From positions 1 to 41,295 of the forward strand of contig JAITHW010000077.1 of NCBI GenBank assembly GCA_031279815.1: a stretch of 41,295 nucleotides of DNA. The letters run 5' to 3'. Shown piece after piece: positions 7,644 through 15,630 of the stretch (position 1 is the stretch's first letter; each line of letters starts with the position of its first letter). Below the pieces are notes generated by a model, which did no database searches, was not told the origin of the DNA, and saw only the letters and a program-made list of their open reading frames with translations. This DNA is from Treponema sp. Its GTDB lineage: Bacteria; Spirochaetota; Spirochaetia; Treponematales; Breznakiellaceae. The position numbers and the translations under genes are program-made.

Positions 7644-9608
7644 ATGGAATGTAGCCTTAAACTGCGCTGTCTCCGCGGGCATGGACAGTACGGCTCTGAT
7701 CCGGTAGAATTGCTAATCCCCATGCAGCAAACCTACCGGCAGGACCCTTCCGTTCCGCAAGAGGGGTCTATTCATGAGGACCGGATTGGGGAACTCTGTC
7801 TGCTGGAAGAGGGGGTCTATATATGCAGGGTACTGCTTTCCGGCATGGCGTATCGTCTTGTTTCGGCAGAACTGTTTCTCAACAACGAACCTATTGGCTG
7901 CAGCCTCAGAGTTCCCTATATGCAGGACAAACAGGGAGAAGAAACTGCAATAGATATACTATTTAAGAATGATTTTGAAAGCAAAGAGGAAGGACAGCCC
8001 TTCCTTCTTCAATACGATTTGGTGCGGCTTTCCCTATGTATTCAATATGACGGAGGTTCTTTTGGCACTCAATATTTATACTACAGCAGTGATTATTTAC
8101 CTTGTTTAAGCAAGTATAGTGATAATGTGGAAAACAAAGAAGCGATTCTCAAGGCGCTCTTTGAATTTGATGATGATAGAATCAGCGATCTGATGTTTCC
8201 GGCAAAGCCTAATCAGACAGGCCCGGGTACATTCTTGCAGGGAGGATGGCAGAAAAATTCTTATAAATCCCTGGGTTCTTATATTCAGATGATAGAAGCC
8301 GTCTGTCTGTGTTATGAGCGGAACTATCCTTCATTTAAAAACAATGTGAAACATACCATTGCAAAGCAGAGTTCCATGCAGTCGTACCGGAATATCAGAA
8401 ATATCACCGCCAATAGCCTGCAATGGCTGTTTCAAAATTCAGAACAGTTGGTAAAAGTACAGGGTACTACCGCCATACAATTTAATAATAAATACTATCT
8501 TCCCTATCGGATGCATATTGAAAAATCAATAAAAAGTTTCGATATTTATGAGAATCAGGCAGTGTTAGGATTTCTACAGTTGGTGTATAACCACGCCCGT
8601 TATATTGAAACTCAGTTAAAAAATGATATAGAAGCGGAAGATAAACTGGTGGATAAACTGCAAAGGATGGAACACGGCGGCATGAGGATGTCGGTGATAC
8701 CGGTCAAGCGGATACAGATACAAAACAGCCGGTCTCAACTACAGGTATTGCAGAGTCTCATTTTGACTATAGAAAGGCAATACCCGAAATATCAGGAAAT
8801 CCTGCGGTGTTTTGAAAAACAGCTTGCCGGTATTCCTCAAAAGACCAAGGTCTTTCAGGAAGTGCAGCCTTACCGGCATATCTTTGAACAGATTATGGAA
8901 TGGTATCGGTTTGGCGAATTTAATTTGTTAAAAGAAAATCTCATATTCAACATAAAAACTATGGATACCCTGTTCGAATACTATTGTCTGTATAAATTAC
9001 TCCTCATGCTGCAGGATGCGGGTTTTACCGAACCGGTACCCGGCGAGGCCCCCTCAACCTATCATACATATAAACCGGCGGTATACCCCTACCACTGTGA
9101 TATAGCCAACACCTACCGGTTTCAAAAAAAGGATATCCGGATAACCCTCTACTACCAGCCGGTCATCCGGGCGGATGATTTTGAGAACCGCATAACCCTG
9201 TACAGAACCACGTCTTTTCAGGATTGTTACACTCCTGATTTTATGTTTAAGATAGAAGATCCTCTGAATGCCGCCTGTTATGTAATTATGGACGCCAAGT
9301 ATTCTACAGGAGAAACGATTAGAAAATACTATATGGATAAAACCATCCTTAAATACTCCTGCCAGGTATCGGGGATGGAACAGCACCCGGTCAAACTGGT
9401 ATGGCTGCTGCAGGGCCGCACGGATTATACCATGAGAAACAGCACTGAAAATACCCCTATTGAAAAATACCATAATTCGCCTTTAGCGGACAAATACAAG
9501 CCGGATATTTCTTATGCCGTCATACCGGTAAATAATAAAACCGATATGTCCCGGCTGTGGCACGAGATCTGTACGGCCATCCCGGAACTTGGTGAAAAAA
9601 CCCCATAA
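7644..9608 (+). CDS. McrC-like DUF2357 / PD-(D/E)XK nuclease, candidate defence component
   Basis: 654 residues. The N-terminal and middle parts resemble DUF2357-type proteins that pair with McrB-like ATPases. The C-terminal part has a restriction-type nuclease motif: TPDFMF with Asp532, then IMDAKYS with Asp550 and Lys552, i.e. PD-x(17)-DxK. The layout (ATPase gene, 21-bp gap, nuclease gene) is that of McrBC-like restriction modules. The ribosome site GAGGTAG precedes 7644. Codon use is more AT-rich than in recG and murJ on either side, consistent with transfer. DUF2357 is my reading of the overall pattern and needs a profile search; the nuclease motif is directly visible. Confidence 0.8.
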   Translation: MECSLKLRCLRGHGQYGSDPVELLIPMQQTYRQDPSVPQEGSIHEDRIGELCLLEEGVYICRVLLSGMAYRLVSAELFLNNEPIGCSLRVPYMQDKQGEETAIDILFKNDFESKEEGQPFLLQYDLVRLSLCIQYDGGSFGTQYLYYSSDYLPCLSKYSDNVENKEAILKALFEFDDDRISDLMFPAKPNQTGPGTFLQGGWQKNSYKSLGSYIQMIEAVCLCYERNYPSFKNNVKHTIAKQSSMQSYRNIRNITANSLQWLFQNSEQLVKVQGTTAIQFNNKYYLPYRMHIEKSIKSFDIYENQAVLGFLQLVYNHARYIETQLKNDIEAEDKLVDKLQRMEHGGMRMSVIPVKRIQIQNSRSQLQVLQSLILTIERQYPKYQEILRCFEKQLAGIPQKTKVFQEVQPYRHIFEQIMEWYRFGEFNLLKENLIFNIKTMDTLFEYYCLYKLLLMLQDAGFTEPVPGEAPSTYHTYKPAVYPYHCDIANTYRFQKKDIRITLYYQPVIRADDFENRITLYRTTSFQDCYTPDFMFKIEDPLNAACYVIMDAKYSTGETIRKYYMDKTILKYSCQVSGMEQHPVKLVWLLQGRTDYTMRNSTENTPIEKYHNSPLADKYKPDISYAVIPVNNKTDMSRLWHEICTAIPELGEKTP

Positions 9609-9662
9609 AATCCGGTACCGGCTGTTATTGCAGAGCGTACCCTTTCCGGGTATTATGAGCCT

Positions 9663-11231
9663 ATGTCAAGTTTTTCCCGATCCATGATGCGTCACGGATC
9701 AATCCTGTCCCTTCTCACCTTGGTTTCCAGGGTTCTTGGGTTACTTCGGGAAATGGTTAAAGCCGGCATGCTGGGAACCAGCGTCCTGTCGGACGCCTTC
9801 TCGGTAGCCTTCTTAATCCCCAATCTGTTTCGCCGCCTCTTTGCGGAGGGGTCCATCGCGGCGGCTTTTATTCCCACGTTTAAGGAATACCTTCTCGAAA
9901 ACGACCGCAAGGCAATTACGGACTTTCTCTCCTGCGTTTTTACCTTTCTCACCTTTTTCGTAACCCTGGCGGTGATGATCGGGATCATCCTTACGCCCCT
10001 GATTGTGCCTGTCTTCGGCATAGAAGCCTTTGACGAGACCGTTTTTTTAACCCGGCTCATGTTTCCCTTTTTGGCCTTCATCTCCCTGGCCGCTTTTTTT
10101 CAAGGCATCCTAAACAGCCTGCGAATCTTTACCCCTTCGGGGCTTGCGCCGATACTGCTCAATCTGGTTACGATCGGCGCGGCGTATGCACTCAGCCCCT
10201 TCACCGCAAACCCCGCGAGGGATATGGCCGCGGGCATTCTCCTGGGGGGGGTCCTTGAAGCGGCCGTCCAGTTCCCCTTTATCAGGCAAAAAGGGTATGC
10301 GTTCTTTTTCGTGGGGCTTAAACGGTCCCTGCAAAATCCCGGGGTTAAGAAGGTGATCCGTCTCATCGGGCCTACCATTATCGGTATGGCGGCGTATCAG
10401 CTCAACGATCTGGTTTCCACCGCGCTTGCGGGAAACGCCGGGGAGGGGGTGGTGTCGAGCCTCCAGTATTCTCTGAGGCTGCAGGAACTGATCCTGGGGG
10501 TCTTTGCAGTGTCCATCGGAACGGTGATCCTCCCCGACTTAGCGGAGTACGCGAAATCGGCCCGATGGGAAAACTACAACGAGCGGCTGGTTTCGGCCAT
10601 GAATATCATCGCGCTGATCACCATTCCGATTACGTTTTTTTCCCTGGCCCAGGGAGAGAGCCTGATTCGGCTCCTCTTTCAAGGCCGCAGTTTTGGGGAA
10701 GATTCGGTCCGCCTGACCCTCGCGGCTTTTACCTTCCACATACCAGGGCTTTTTTTCATCGCGCTCAACCGTATTCTGGCTCCTGCCTTCTATGCCCAAA
10801 GCGATTCCAAATCCCCCTCTCTGGCGGGAATTATCTCCTTTGGGGTTAATATCGGTTTAGCCCTTTTGCTGGCCGGACCCCTGCGGGGCGCGGGAATAGC
10901 CCTGGCCCTTTCCCTAGCCGGCGCGGTAAACACCGCCCTGCTGCTGCTCTTTTTGACGAAAAACCCTCACATCGCCGTAGGGAAAGCCCTGAGATCCGCG
11001 CTGCTGTATACGCTCAAGCTGTCCTTTGTTTCAGGATTGGCAATTCTGCCTGTTTTGCGGCTCAATTCCAGGCTGATCGCTTTGTGCAGCGGCAGGGGGC
11101 GGTTCATTGCTTACGGGCTTCCCCTGGCGTTCACCGCGCTGGCCTACGGCTTGCTGGGATTTCTGTTCCTCCTTTTAACCGGGGATGCCCAGGTACGGGG
11201 GATCCTCAGGCTGCTCAAGAAGAGGGGATAA
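9663..11231 (+). CDS. murJ: Lipid II flippase MurJ (MviN)
   Basis: 522 residues, close to the usual length, with about 14 predicted membrane spans. The N-terminal motif SLLTLVSRVLGLLREMVKA and the next block SDAFSVAFLIPNLFRRLFAEGSIAAAFIP are highly typical of MurJ. MurJ moves the peptidoglycan precursor lipid II across the inner membrane. The gene lies 54 bp after the candidate defence pair and on the same strand as recG, so that pair looks inserted into a housekeeping neighbourhood. No terminator is evident after the stop. Confidence 0.96.
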   Translation: MSSFSRSMMRHGSILSLLTLVSRVLGLLREMVKAGMLGTSVLSDAFSVAFLIPNLFRRLFAEGSIAAAFIPTFKEYLLENDRKAITDFLSCVFTFLTFFVTLAVMIGIILTPLIVPVFGIEAFDETVFLTRLMFPFLAFISLAAFFQGILNSLRIFTPSGLAPILLNLVTIGAAYALSPFTANPARDMAAGILLGGVLEAAVQFPFIRQKGYAFFFVGLKRSLQNPGVKKVIRLIGPTIIGMAAYQLNDLVSTALAGNAGEGVVSSLQYSLRLQELILGVFAVSIGTVILPDLAEYAKSARWENYNERLVSAMNIIALITIPITFFSLAQGESLIRLLFQGRSFGEDSVRLTLAAFTFHIPGLFFIALNRILAPAFYAQSDSKSPSLAGIISFGVNIGLALLLAGPLRGAGIALALSLAGAVNTALLLLFLTKNPHIAVGKALRSALLYTLKLSFVSGLAILPVLRLNSRLIALCSGRGRFIAYGLPLAFTALAYGLLGFLFLLLTGDAQVRGILRLLKKRG

Positions 11232-11299
11232 GGGAGCGCAAGTGTAATACGCCGTTCTCTTAACTGCGCCTGAGAGAGGCTCCCAGTTGCTGCACTGTA

Positions 11300-11350
11300 A
11301 GCGGTTTATCAAATGAGCGGGTGTTTGAGCATGGCGCTGCCCGCTTGTGG
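11300..11350 (+). pseudogene. 3' remnant of a second PIN toxin gene
   Basis: About 40 bases reading LSNERVFEHGAA (from TTATCAAATGAGCGGGT, about 11308) closely match the 3' part of the intact PIN toxin reading LSNARVFERLLP at about 11998-12032. Nothing else of a PIN domain is present here. It suggests an earlier toxin copy or a small duplication in front of the present antitoxin. Confidence 0.4.
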
Positions 11351-11390
11351 CGGATTCTAGTTTATGACCCCTGCGGCAGCGGCTACAGGC

Positions 11391-11419
11391 TTGTTCAGAC
11401 AAGGGGTTGCCGTTATAGT
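11391..11419 (+). promoter_or_regulatory. Promoter of antitoxin/PIN toxin pair
   Basis: TTGTTC (11391-11396), a 17-bp spacer and TATAGT (11414-11419). The expected start of transcription falls on or next to the antitoxin ATG at 11426, so the message may be leaderless. Confidence 0.5.
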
Positions 11420-11425
11420 TATGGT

Positions 11426-11674
11426 ATGATTGGGATACAAAAAACAGTAACTATACCGGAAAACAGGCGGATTTCTGTTGATCTTTTTGGGAGGGCCTTT
11501 CCCTCAATAGAGGAACTGAAACGGCAGGGGGCGGAAAAAACGGCGCTCCGTAAGGCTGAGGGCAGAAAGCCCTTTGGCAATCTCTGCGGCGTTCTCAAAG
11601 ATAGTCCCGCCCTCTCCGGCGATCCGGCGGAAATGGCAAGGGCCTGGCGCGATGAATGGGAAACCGCCCGCTAG
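11426..11674 (+). CDS. Antitoxin-like protein of PIN toxin pair
   Basis: 82 residues beginning MIGIQKTVTIPENRRISVDL, a start reminiscent of bacterial antitoxins with an AbrB-like or related N-terminal strand, followed by a charged helical part ending RAWRDEWETAR that would suit toxin binding. The start at 11426 is chosen because it is the first ATG in frame after the promoter and the protein reads sensibly from it; there is no clear ribosome site. The 3' end overlaps the toxin start at 11652 by 23 bases, typical of a translationally coupled toxin-antitoxin pair. It would bind and neutralise the PIN toxin and probably repress the operon. No exact family is assigned. Confidence 0.7.
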   Translation: MIGIQKTVTIPENRRISVDLFGRAFPSIEELKRQGAEKTALRKAEGRKPFGNLCGVLKDSPALSGDPAEMARAWRDEWETAR

Positions 11675-12236
11675 GGTTGTATTTGATACCAACACGCTTT
11701 TGGGTTTTCTCAAGAAATACGGCGGGTATTTTGATGTCCCCGGGATATTTCCCGATTCGGATTTGTTTATCAGTGAAATTACCGAAATAGAATTATTGTC
11801 GTTCTGGAACATACCGGCCCAAGAAGAAGCCGCTATTGTACGGTTGCTATCCGATGTGGTTATCATTCCGGTGCTGCCGGAAATCAAACGCGAAACAATT
11901 GCTTTTCACCGGGCATCGCGCTGTAAAACGCCTGACTCGATTGTCGCCGCGACCGCGATTATCCTTGACGCGGCGCTGGTTACCCAGGAAGCAAAATTAT
12001 CAAATGCGCGGGTATTTGAGCGGTTGCTGCCCGAATACTGGGTTGTGATCCGCAGGCGGTATGCCCCGGGCGCGGGGGCAGGAATCACCGCGATAAGCTC
12101 CGCAGGGCGGTTGACTGCGGTGTCCGAGCGGGTGATCTCCGCGCCGATCCGCATGATGCGGTCAACAATGTCCCCTTGGGTATGGGAAGCAGCGTTGACC
12201 GCCTGGGCCCGGTATAATCCTCCGGCCCCGCGGTAA
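11652..12236 (+). CDS. PIN-domain toxin (VapC-like) with aberrant C-terminal tail
   Basis: 194 residues from ATG 11652. The first 130 or so form a PIN ribonuclease domain: RVVFDTNTLLG with the first acidic residue, SEITEIELL with the conserved Glu, and CKTPDSIVAATAIILDAALVTQEAKL with the third acidic site. VapC-like toxins cleave RNA and arrest growth. Family members end soon after the LLPEYW-like strand. Here the frame continues for about 60 more codons (RRRYAPGAGAGITAISS and onward) through DNA that on the other strand encodes a decayed DUF4469-like domain. The tail is therefore probably a read-through after the native stop was lost. The toxin core appears intact. Confidence 0.8.
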   Translation: MNGKPPARVVFDTNTLLGFLKKYGGYFDVPGIFPDSDLFISEITEIELLSFWNIPAQEEAAIVRLLSDVVIIPVLPEIKRETIAFHRASRCKTPDSIVAATAIILDAALVTQEAKLSNARVFERLLPEYWVVIRRRYAPGAGAGITAISSAGRLTAVSERVISAPIRMMRSTMSPWVWEAALTAWARYNPPAPR

Positions 12237-12268
12237 GTTCATTTACTTCCAGCACATATTCAAGTTTA
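12035..12268 (-). pseudogene. Remnant of a DUF4469-like C-terminal domain
   Basis: Minus-strand reading gives KLEYVLEVNELTAGPEDYTG. After a frame change near 12208 it continues as RAQAVNAASHTQGDIVDRIM, then VNRPAELIAVIPAPAPGAYRLRITTQYSG. The pattern (VNRP, IPA, APG.Y.LR..TQYSG) resembles C-terminal DUF4469 domains found after HU-like DNA-binding domains. No start codon, no N-terminal domain and no natural end remain, and the last strand overlaps the PIN toxin gene. The family name is from memory of the motif and is moderately uncertain. Confidence 0.5.
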
Positions 12269-12298
12269 AAAAAAGGGGGGTCTTTGACCCCCCCCTTG
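12268..12298 (-). terminator. Rho-independent terminator after FGE copy 2
   Basis: On the minus strand a run of G then TC, loop AAA, GA and a run of C forms a strong G:C hairpin, followed by seven T. It lies just downstream of the stop of the broken FGE copy 2. Confidence 0.75.
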
Positions 12299-12330
12299 TA
12301 CCCCCCGCTTGCCCGGTGAGGGCTGTTTAC

Positions 12331-13330
12331 CAAGAGCCGCCGCGAGCCACGCGGTTGCCGCCGGAGGGGGGACCCGCAGGGTCCGTCTGGGCGGCAACCG
12401 TACAGGCCCCATATCAATCCCAGCACCACTCCCATACGTTCCCGTGCATATCGTACAGGCCCCATGGATTTGCCGCGAAACTTCCTACATTAACTGGCCT
12501 TTCCCGGTATACCCCTTTCGCGTTGTTATTGTACGGATTATTCCCTTCATAATTCGCCTGATCCGTGGTAATGTTATCCCCTGTATTAAAAGGCGTAGTG
12601 GTCCCCGCCCGGCAGGCGTACTCCCACTCCGCCTCAGTAGGTAGCCGGTACCCGTTCACGGCCCGGTTCCAGCGTACATCCGTCCCGTTTATCACATACG
12701 CGGGGTTCAGCCCTTCAGCCTCGCTCCGCTGGTTGCAGTACGCAACCGCGTCATACCAGCTCACCTCTTCTACAGGCAGATTGTCCCCCTTGAAACGGCT
12801 TGGATTGGTCCACATCACCGCCCGGTACTCAGCCTGGGTCACCTCATACCTGTTCATGTAAAAGGAACTCACCGTTACCTGATGCTGCGTTTCATCACTA
12901 TCCCTCCCCGGCTCGTTAGCCGGGCTCCCCATCATAAAGGTTCCGCCCTGTATCTTCACAAAGCCCGCGGGCGCGGGAGCCGCAGGCTTCGGCGGCGGCG
13001 CGGGCCGGGAAGCCGGGCTTGCCGCCCCATACAGCGCCGCTTCCAGCAGGTCCAGGGCCTCCGCGGAAAAGGCCGGATCAATGCCGTGCCCGTCCCGCAC
13101 CCGCTACGCGATTACGGCTTTGCGGGCGGCCCACTCCCCAGGTCCGCCGCGGACTTCAGCGCAGAATACGCCCCTTCCTCGATACAGAGGCAAAAGGCAT
13201 TGCGCAGGGGCTTGGGTTCGTTCTTGGCCAGGCCGTCAAAAGACCACCTGAGCCGCTCCGGATCGCCCAGCACCCCCTCGCCGTATTTCCCGCTGATCTC
13301 TTTCAGCACTGCTAATAAATTGGTGTTCAT
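12331..13330 (-). pseudogene. FGE/SUMF1-like protein, copy 2 (broken)
   Basis: Starts at ATG 13330 (MNTNLLAVLKEISGKYGEG) behind a strong AGGAGG. Against copy 1 it carries four lesions. (1) A one-base loss in the GC-rich stretch near 13135-13145 shifts the frame after SAADLG. (2) An in-frame TAG lies near 13105, where copy 1 reads KAVIVQRV. (3) Tryptophan TGG becomes TGA after NVWEWCWD, near 12412. (4) A TAA follows RGGSW at about 12330, without the rest of the fold. The longest surviving frame, 12414-13100, still encodes most of the FGE core. Over 65 bases around 13014-13080 match copy 1 (701-767) exactly, suggesting recent duplication or gene conversion. Confidence 0.85.
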
Positions 13331-13386
13331 CGTTTATCCTCCTCTCCCTCCTTGCCATTTACCATTTACCGCCTCCCATCTTACCG

Positions 13387-13552
13387 CCTCCCATCCGCAG
13401 GCTGTCCCGCGGCAGCGCAAGATTACCGCGCTGTTTCATAAAACTAATGGGTAAGGATATATACGCTAATAGATTTTTTGTCAAGCAAGAAACGCGCTTT
13501 CCCGGCAGTTCAAAGCGCCGCAAAAACCCGCGGGCTTGCACGGGCCAGGCGG
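13387..13552. repeat. Repeat block, copy B (uninterrupted)
   Basis: 166 bp matching copy A at 2000-2380 once the MITE-like insertion is removed. It holds the empty insertion site CGCGCTTTCC at 13493-13502 and the conserved minus-strand promoter. The 5' flank has a short duplicated GCCTCCCATC unit. Confidence 0.85.
13456..13484 (-). promoter_or_regulatory. Sigma-70 promoter of FGE copy 2
   Basis: TTGACA (13479-13484, minus strand), 17-bp spacer, TATATC (13456-13461). It is the counterpart of 2069-2096 inside the shared repeat block. Confidence 0.6.
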
Positions 13553-13622
13553 TCTTTGCTTGCCGGAAATCCGCGTTAATCCGCGGACCCGTGTTTAAAT
13601 GCAGCAGCCCTGCGGTTTTGTA

Positions 13623-13651
13623 TTGACAAAGGGAAATAAGGCTGCTATTAT
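13623..13651 (+). promoter_or_regulatory. Sigma-70 promoter of cbiMQO operon
   Basis: TTGACA (13623-13628), 17-bp spacer, TATTAT (13646-13651), a near-consensus promoter facing cbiM. It leaves an untranslated leader of about 138 nt before 13796, in which I see no B12-box of a cobalamin riboswitch. Confidence 0.75.
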
Positions 13652-13795
13652 TCTTATAACTCTTAAATCATGAAGATTGAGGGGGATGCGTAAAAACAGA
13701 AAATCAAATTATATTATTGATAGAAAGCCATGAAGGTGTGAGCTTGTATGAAGCAGGCGTGTCTTCAGGGCTTTTTATTTTTGAGGAGAAACCTT

Positions 13796-14806
13796 ATGCA
13801 CATGGCTGATGCCTTGCTTTCACCCCTTGTGGGAGGCGTGATGACCGCGGTCAGCGCCGGGGCGGCCGGGTACGCGGTTAAACAAATTGCCGGGGATAAA
13901 CTGGACGAAAAGAAAATCCCCATGATGGGCGTCATGGGAGCCTTGGTATTTGCCGGGCAGATGATCAATTTCACCATTCCCGGCACCGGTTCCAGCGGGC
14001 ATATCGGCGGGGGCATCCTGCTGGCGGCTCTGCTCGGCCCTTTTCCCGCGCTGCTTACCCTGGCTTCGGTGCTTTTAATCCAATGCCTGTTTTTTGCCGA
14101 CGGGGGGCTCCTGGCTTTCGGCTGCAACGTCTTCAATATGGGGGTTATTGCCTGTCTTTTTGCGTATCCCCTTATCTTTAAGCCCTTGGTCAGCAGGGGG
14201 ATGGATAAGAAGCGCATTGTTATCGCGTCGGTAGCCGCGGTGGAAGCGGGGCTGCAAGCGGGGGCTTTCTGCGTGGTCCTGGAAACCCTGTTCTCAGGAG
14301 TAACCGAGCTGCCTTTCGGGGCGTTCCTGCTCCTCATGCAGCCGATTCATCTTGCCATTGGTTTGGTGGAAGGGCTGGTTACTGCGGGGGTACTCTGTTA
14401 CGTCCACAGCGCCCGTCCCGAACTGCTGGACAGCGCCGCGAACAACGCACCCATTCCCATAGCGATTCCCATGAAGAAGGTGCTGATTACCTTCGGGATT
14501 CTCGCGGCGCTGACCGGCGGCCTGCTGTCCCTATTCGCCTCCGCATACCCTGACGGGCTTGAGTGGTCTATGGAGGGGGTTGCGGGTACCGCCGAGCTTG
14601 AACGGGAAGGCCAGGTGTATGAGACCGTGAGTACCCTGGTGGAAAGCACCGCGTTCATGCCCGATTACGGCTTTGCCGGCGATGAAGAAGGCTCTGCTCT
14701 CGGTACCGCCGCGGCGGGCATCGTAGGCAGCGGGATCACCGTGATCCTCGCGGGGGGCATCGGGTTCGTCATCCGCGCGGTAAGGAGAAAAAGCGCGGCC
14801 TTATGA
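13796..14806 (+). CDS. cbiM: Cobalt/nickel ECF transporter substrate-binding component, CbiM-CbiN fusion
   Basis: 336 residues. The start at 13796 is chosen because CbiM proteins begin Met-His, whose His2 binds metal; the start is preceded by GAGGAG. The N-terminal 210 residues are the CbiM membrane domain with the metal-site loop SSGHIGGG (His69). Near residues 251-256 is YPDGLE, the hallmark of CbiN-like PDGLE domains, followed by a final membrane span. Metal is captured by this S component and imported using CbiQ and CbiO. The stop overlaps the cbiQ start (ATGA), indicating coupling. Cobalt versus nickel cannot be decided from sequence alone. Confidence 0.92.
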   Translation: MHMADALLSPLVGGVMTAVSAGAAGYAVKQIAGDKLDEKKIPMMGVMGALVFAGQMINFTIPGTGSSGHIGGGILLAALLGPFPALLTLASVLLIQCLFFADGGLLAFGCNVFNMGVIACLFAYPLIFKPLVSRGMDKKRIVIASVAAVEAGLQAGAFCVVLETLFSGVTELPFGAFLLLMQPIHLAIGLVEGLVTAGVLCYVHSARPELLDSAANNAPIPIAIPMKKVLITFGILAALTGGLLSLFASAYPDGLEWSMEGVAGTAELEREGQVYETVSTLVESTAFMPDYGFAGDEEGSALGTAAAGIVGSGITVILAGGIGFVIRAVRRKSAAL

Positions 14807-15597
14807 ACCTGTACCAAGGGGCGGCAGGAATCGATAGCCTGGAACGCTTGGCAATGGGGGATTCTCCGGTTCACCGGCTGCATCCTCGGGCCAAGCTCCT
14901 CGCCACGGTCGCCTATATCGGGGTGGTGATCTCTTTCCCTTCCTATAATGTGAGCGGTCTGGTCCCCTTTCTCCTATATCCCGCGGCGGCGATGCCCCTT
15001 TCCGGTACGCCCTATAAGCCCCTGCTGATAAGGCTGCTGGCCGCTTTGCCCTTTTCCCTCATGGGAGGGTTCAGCAGCCTCCTTTTGATCCGGGAAACCG
15101 CCTTTTCTCTGGGAACCTTCAGCGTTACCTGGGGCATGGTGTCCTTCGGGTCAATCATGCTGAAAACCCTGCTCACCGTGCTGGCCGTGCTTATCCTGAT
15201 CGCTACGACTTCTTTTATTGAAATCGGTTATCAGTTAACCGCGATAGGCCTCCCCAAAATTATGAGCCTCCAATTGGTGATGACTTACCGGTATATATCG
15301 GTGATCCTCGGAGAAGCCGCGTCTATGTTCACCGCCTACATCTTGCGCGCGCCAAATCAAAAGGGTATAAAGATGAAAGACATGAGCAGTTTTCTGGGGC
15401 AGCTTATTCTCAGAAGTTTCGACCGGGCGGAGCGGGTGTATCAAGCCATGAAGTGCCGGGGCTTCCAGGGGACGTACCAAGGAAAGGGCCGCCGGAAGTT
15501 TAGGCCCGCTGATTATGGGTATGCCTTGGGGCTTTTGGCCGCGGCTCTGGGGCTGCGGTTTTTCAACCTCAGCGTGTTTCTCGGCAGGCTTCTCTAG
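14803..15597 (+). CDS. cbiQ: ECF transporter transmembrane component CbiQ
   Basis: 264 residues with about five hydrophobic spans. The cytoplasmic coupling signatures of EcfT proteins appear around residues 195-225: LRSFDRAERVYQAMKCRGF, which holds the Ala-Arg-Gly-like coupling helix contacting the ATPase. The HPRAKLLAT motif is near the N terminus. It forms the membrane scaffold joining CbiM to CbiO. It overlaps the cbiM stop by four bases, and the next gene begins 34 bp after its stop. Confidence 0.92.
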   Translation: MNLYQGAAGIDSLERLAMGDSPVHRLHPRAKLLATVAYIGVVISFPSYNVSGLVPFLLYPAAAMPLSGTPYKPLLIRLLAALPFSLMGGFSSLLLIRETAFSLGTFSVTWGMVSFGSIMLKTLLTVLAVLILIATTSFIEIGYQLTAIGLPKIMSLQLVMTYRYISVILGEAASMFTAYILRAPNQKGIKMKDMSSFLGQLILRSFDRAERVYQAMKCRGFQGTYQGKGRRKFRPADYGYALGLLAAALGLRFFNLSVFLGRLL

Positions 15598-15630
15598 CCT
15601 TCGTCTCAGGTTAAAAAATAAGGAAATGGG

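Noticed and set aside
12085-12465. Minus-strand 126-codon frame as a gene
   Set aside because: It is a mixture of the shifted end of FGE copy 2 and the start of the DUF4469-like remnant, with no start signals.
13652-13795. Cobalamin riboswitch before cbiM
   Set aside because: Sought because of the pathway, but no B12-box or matching conserved core was found in the leader.
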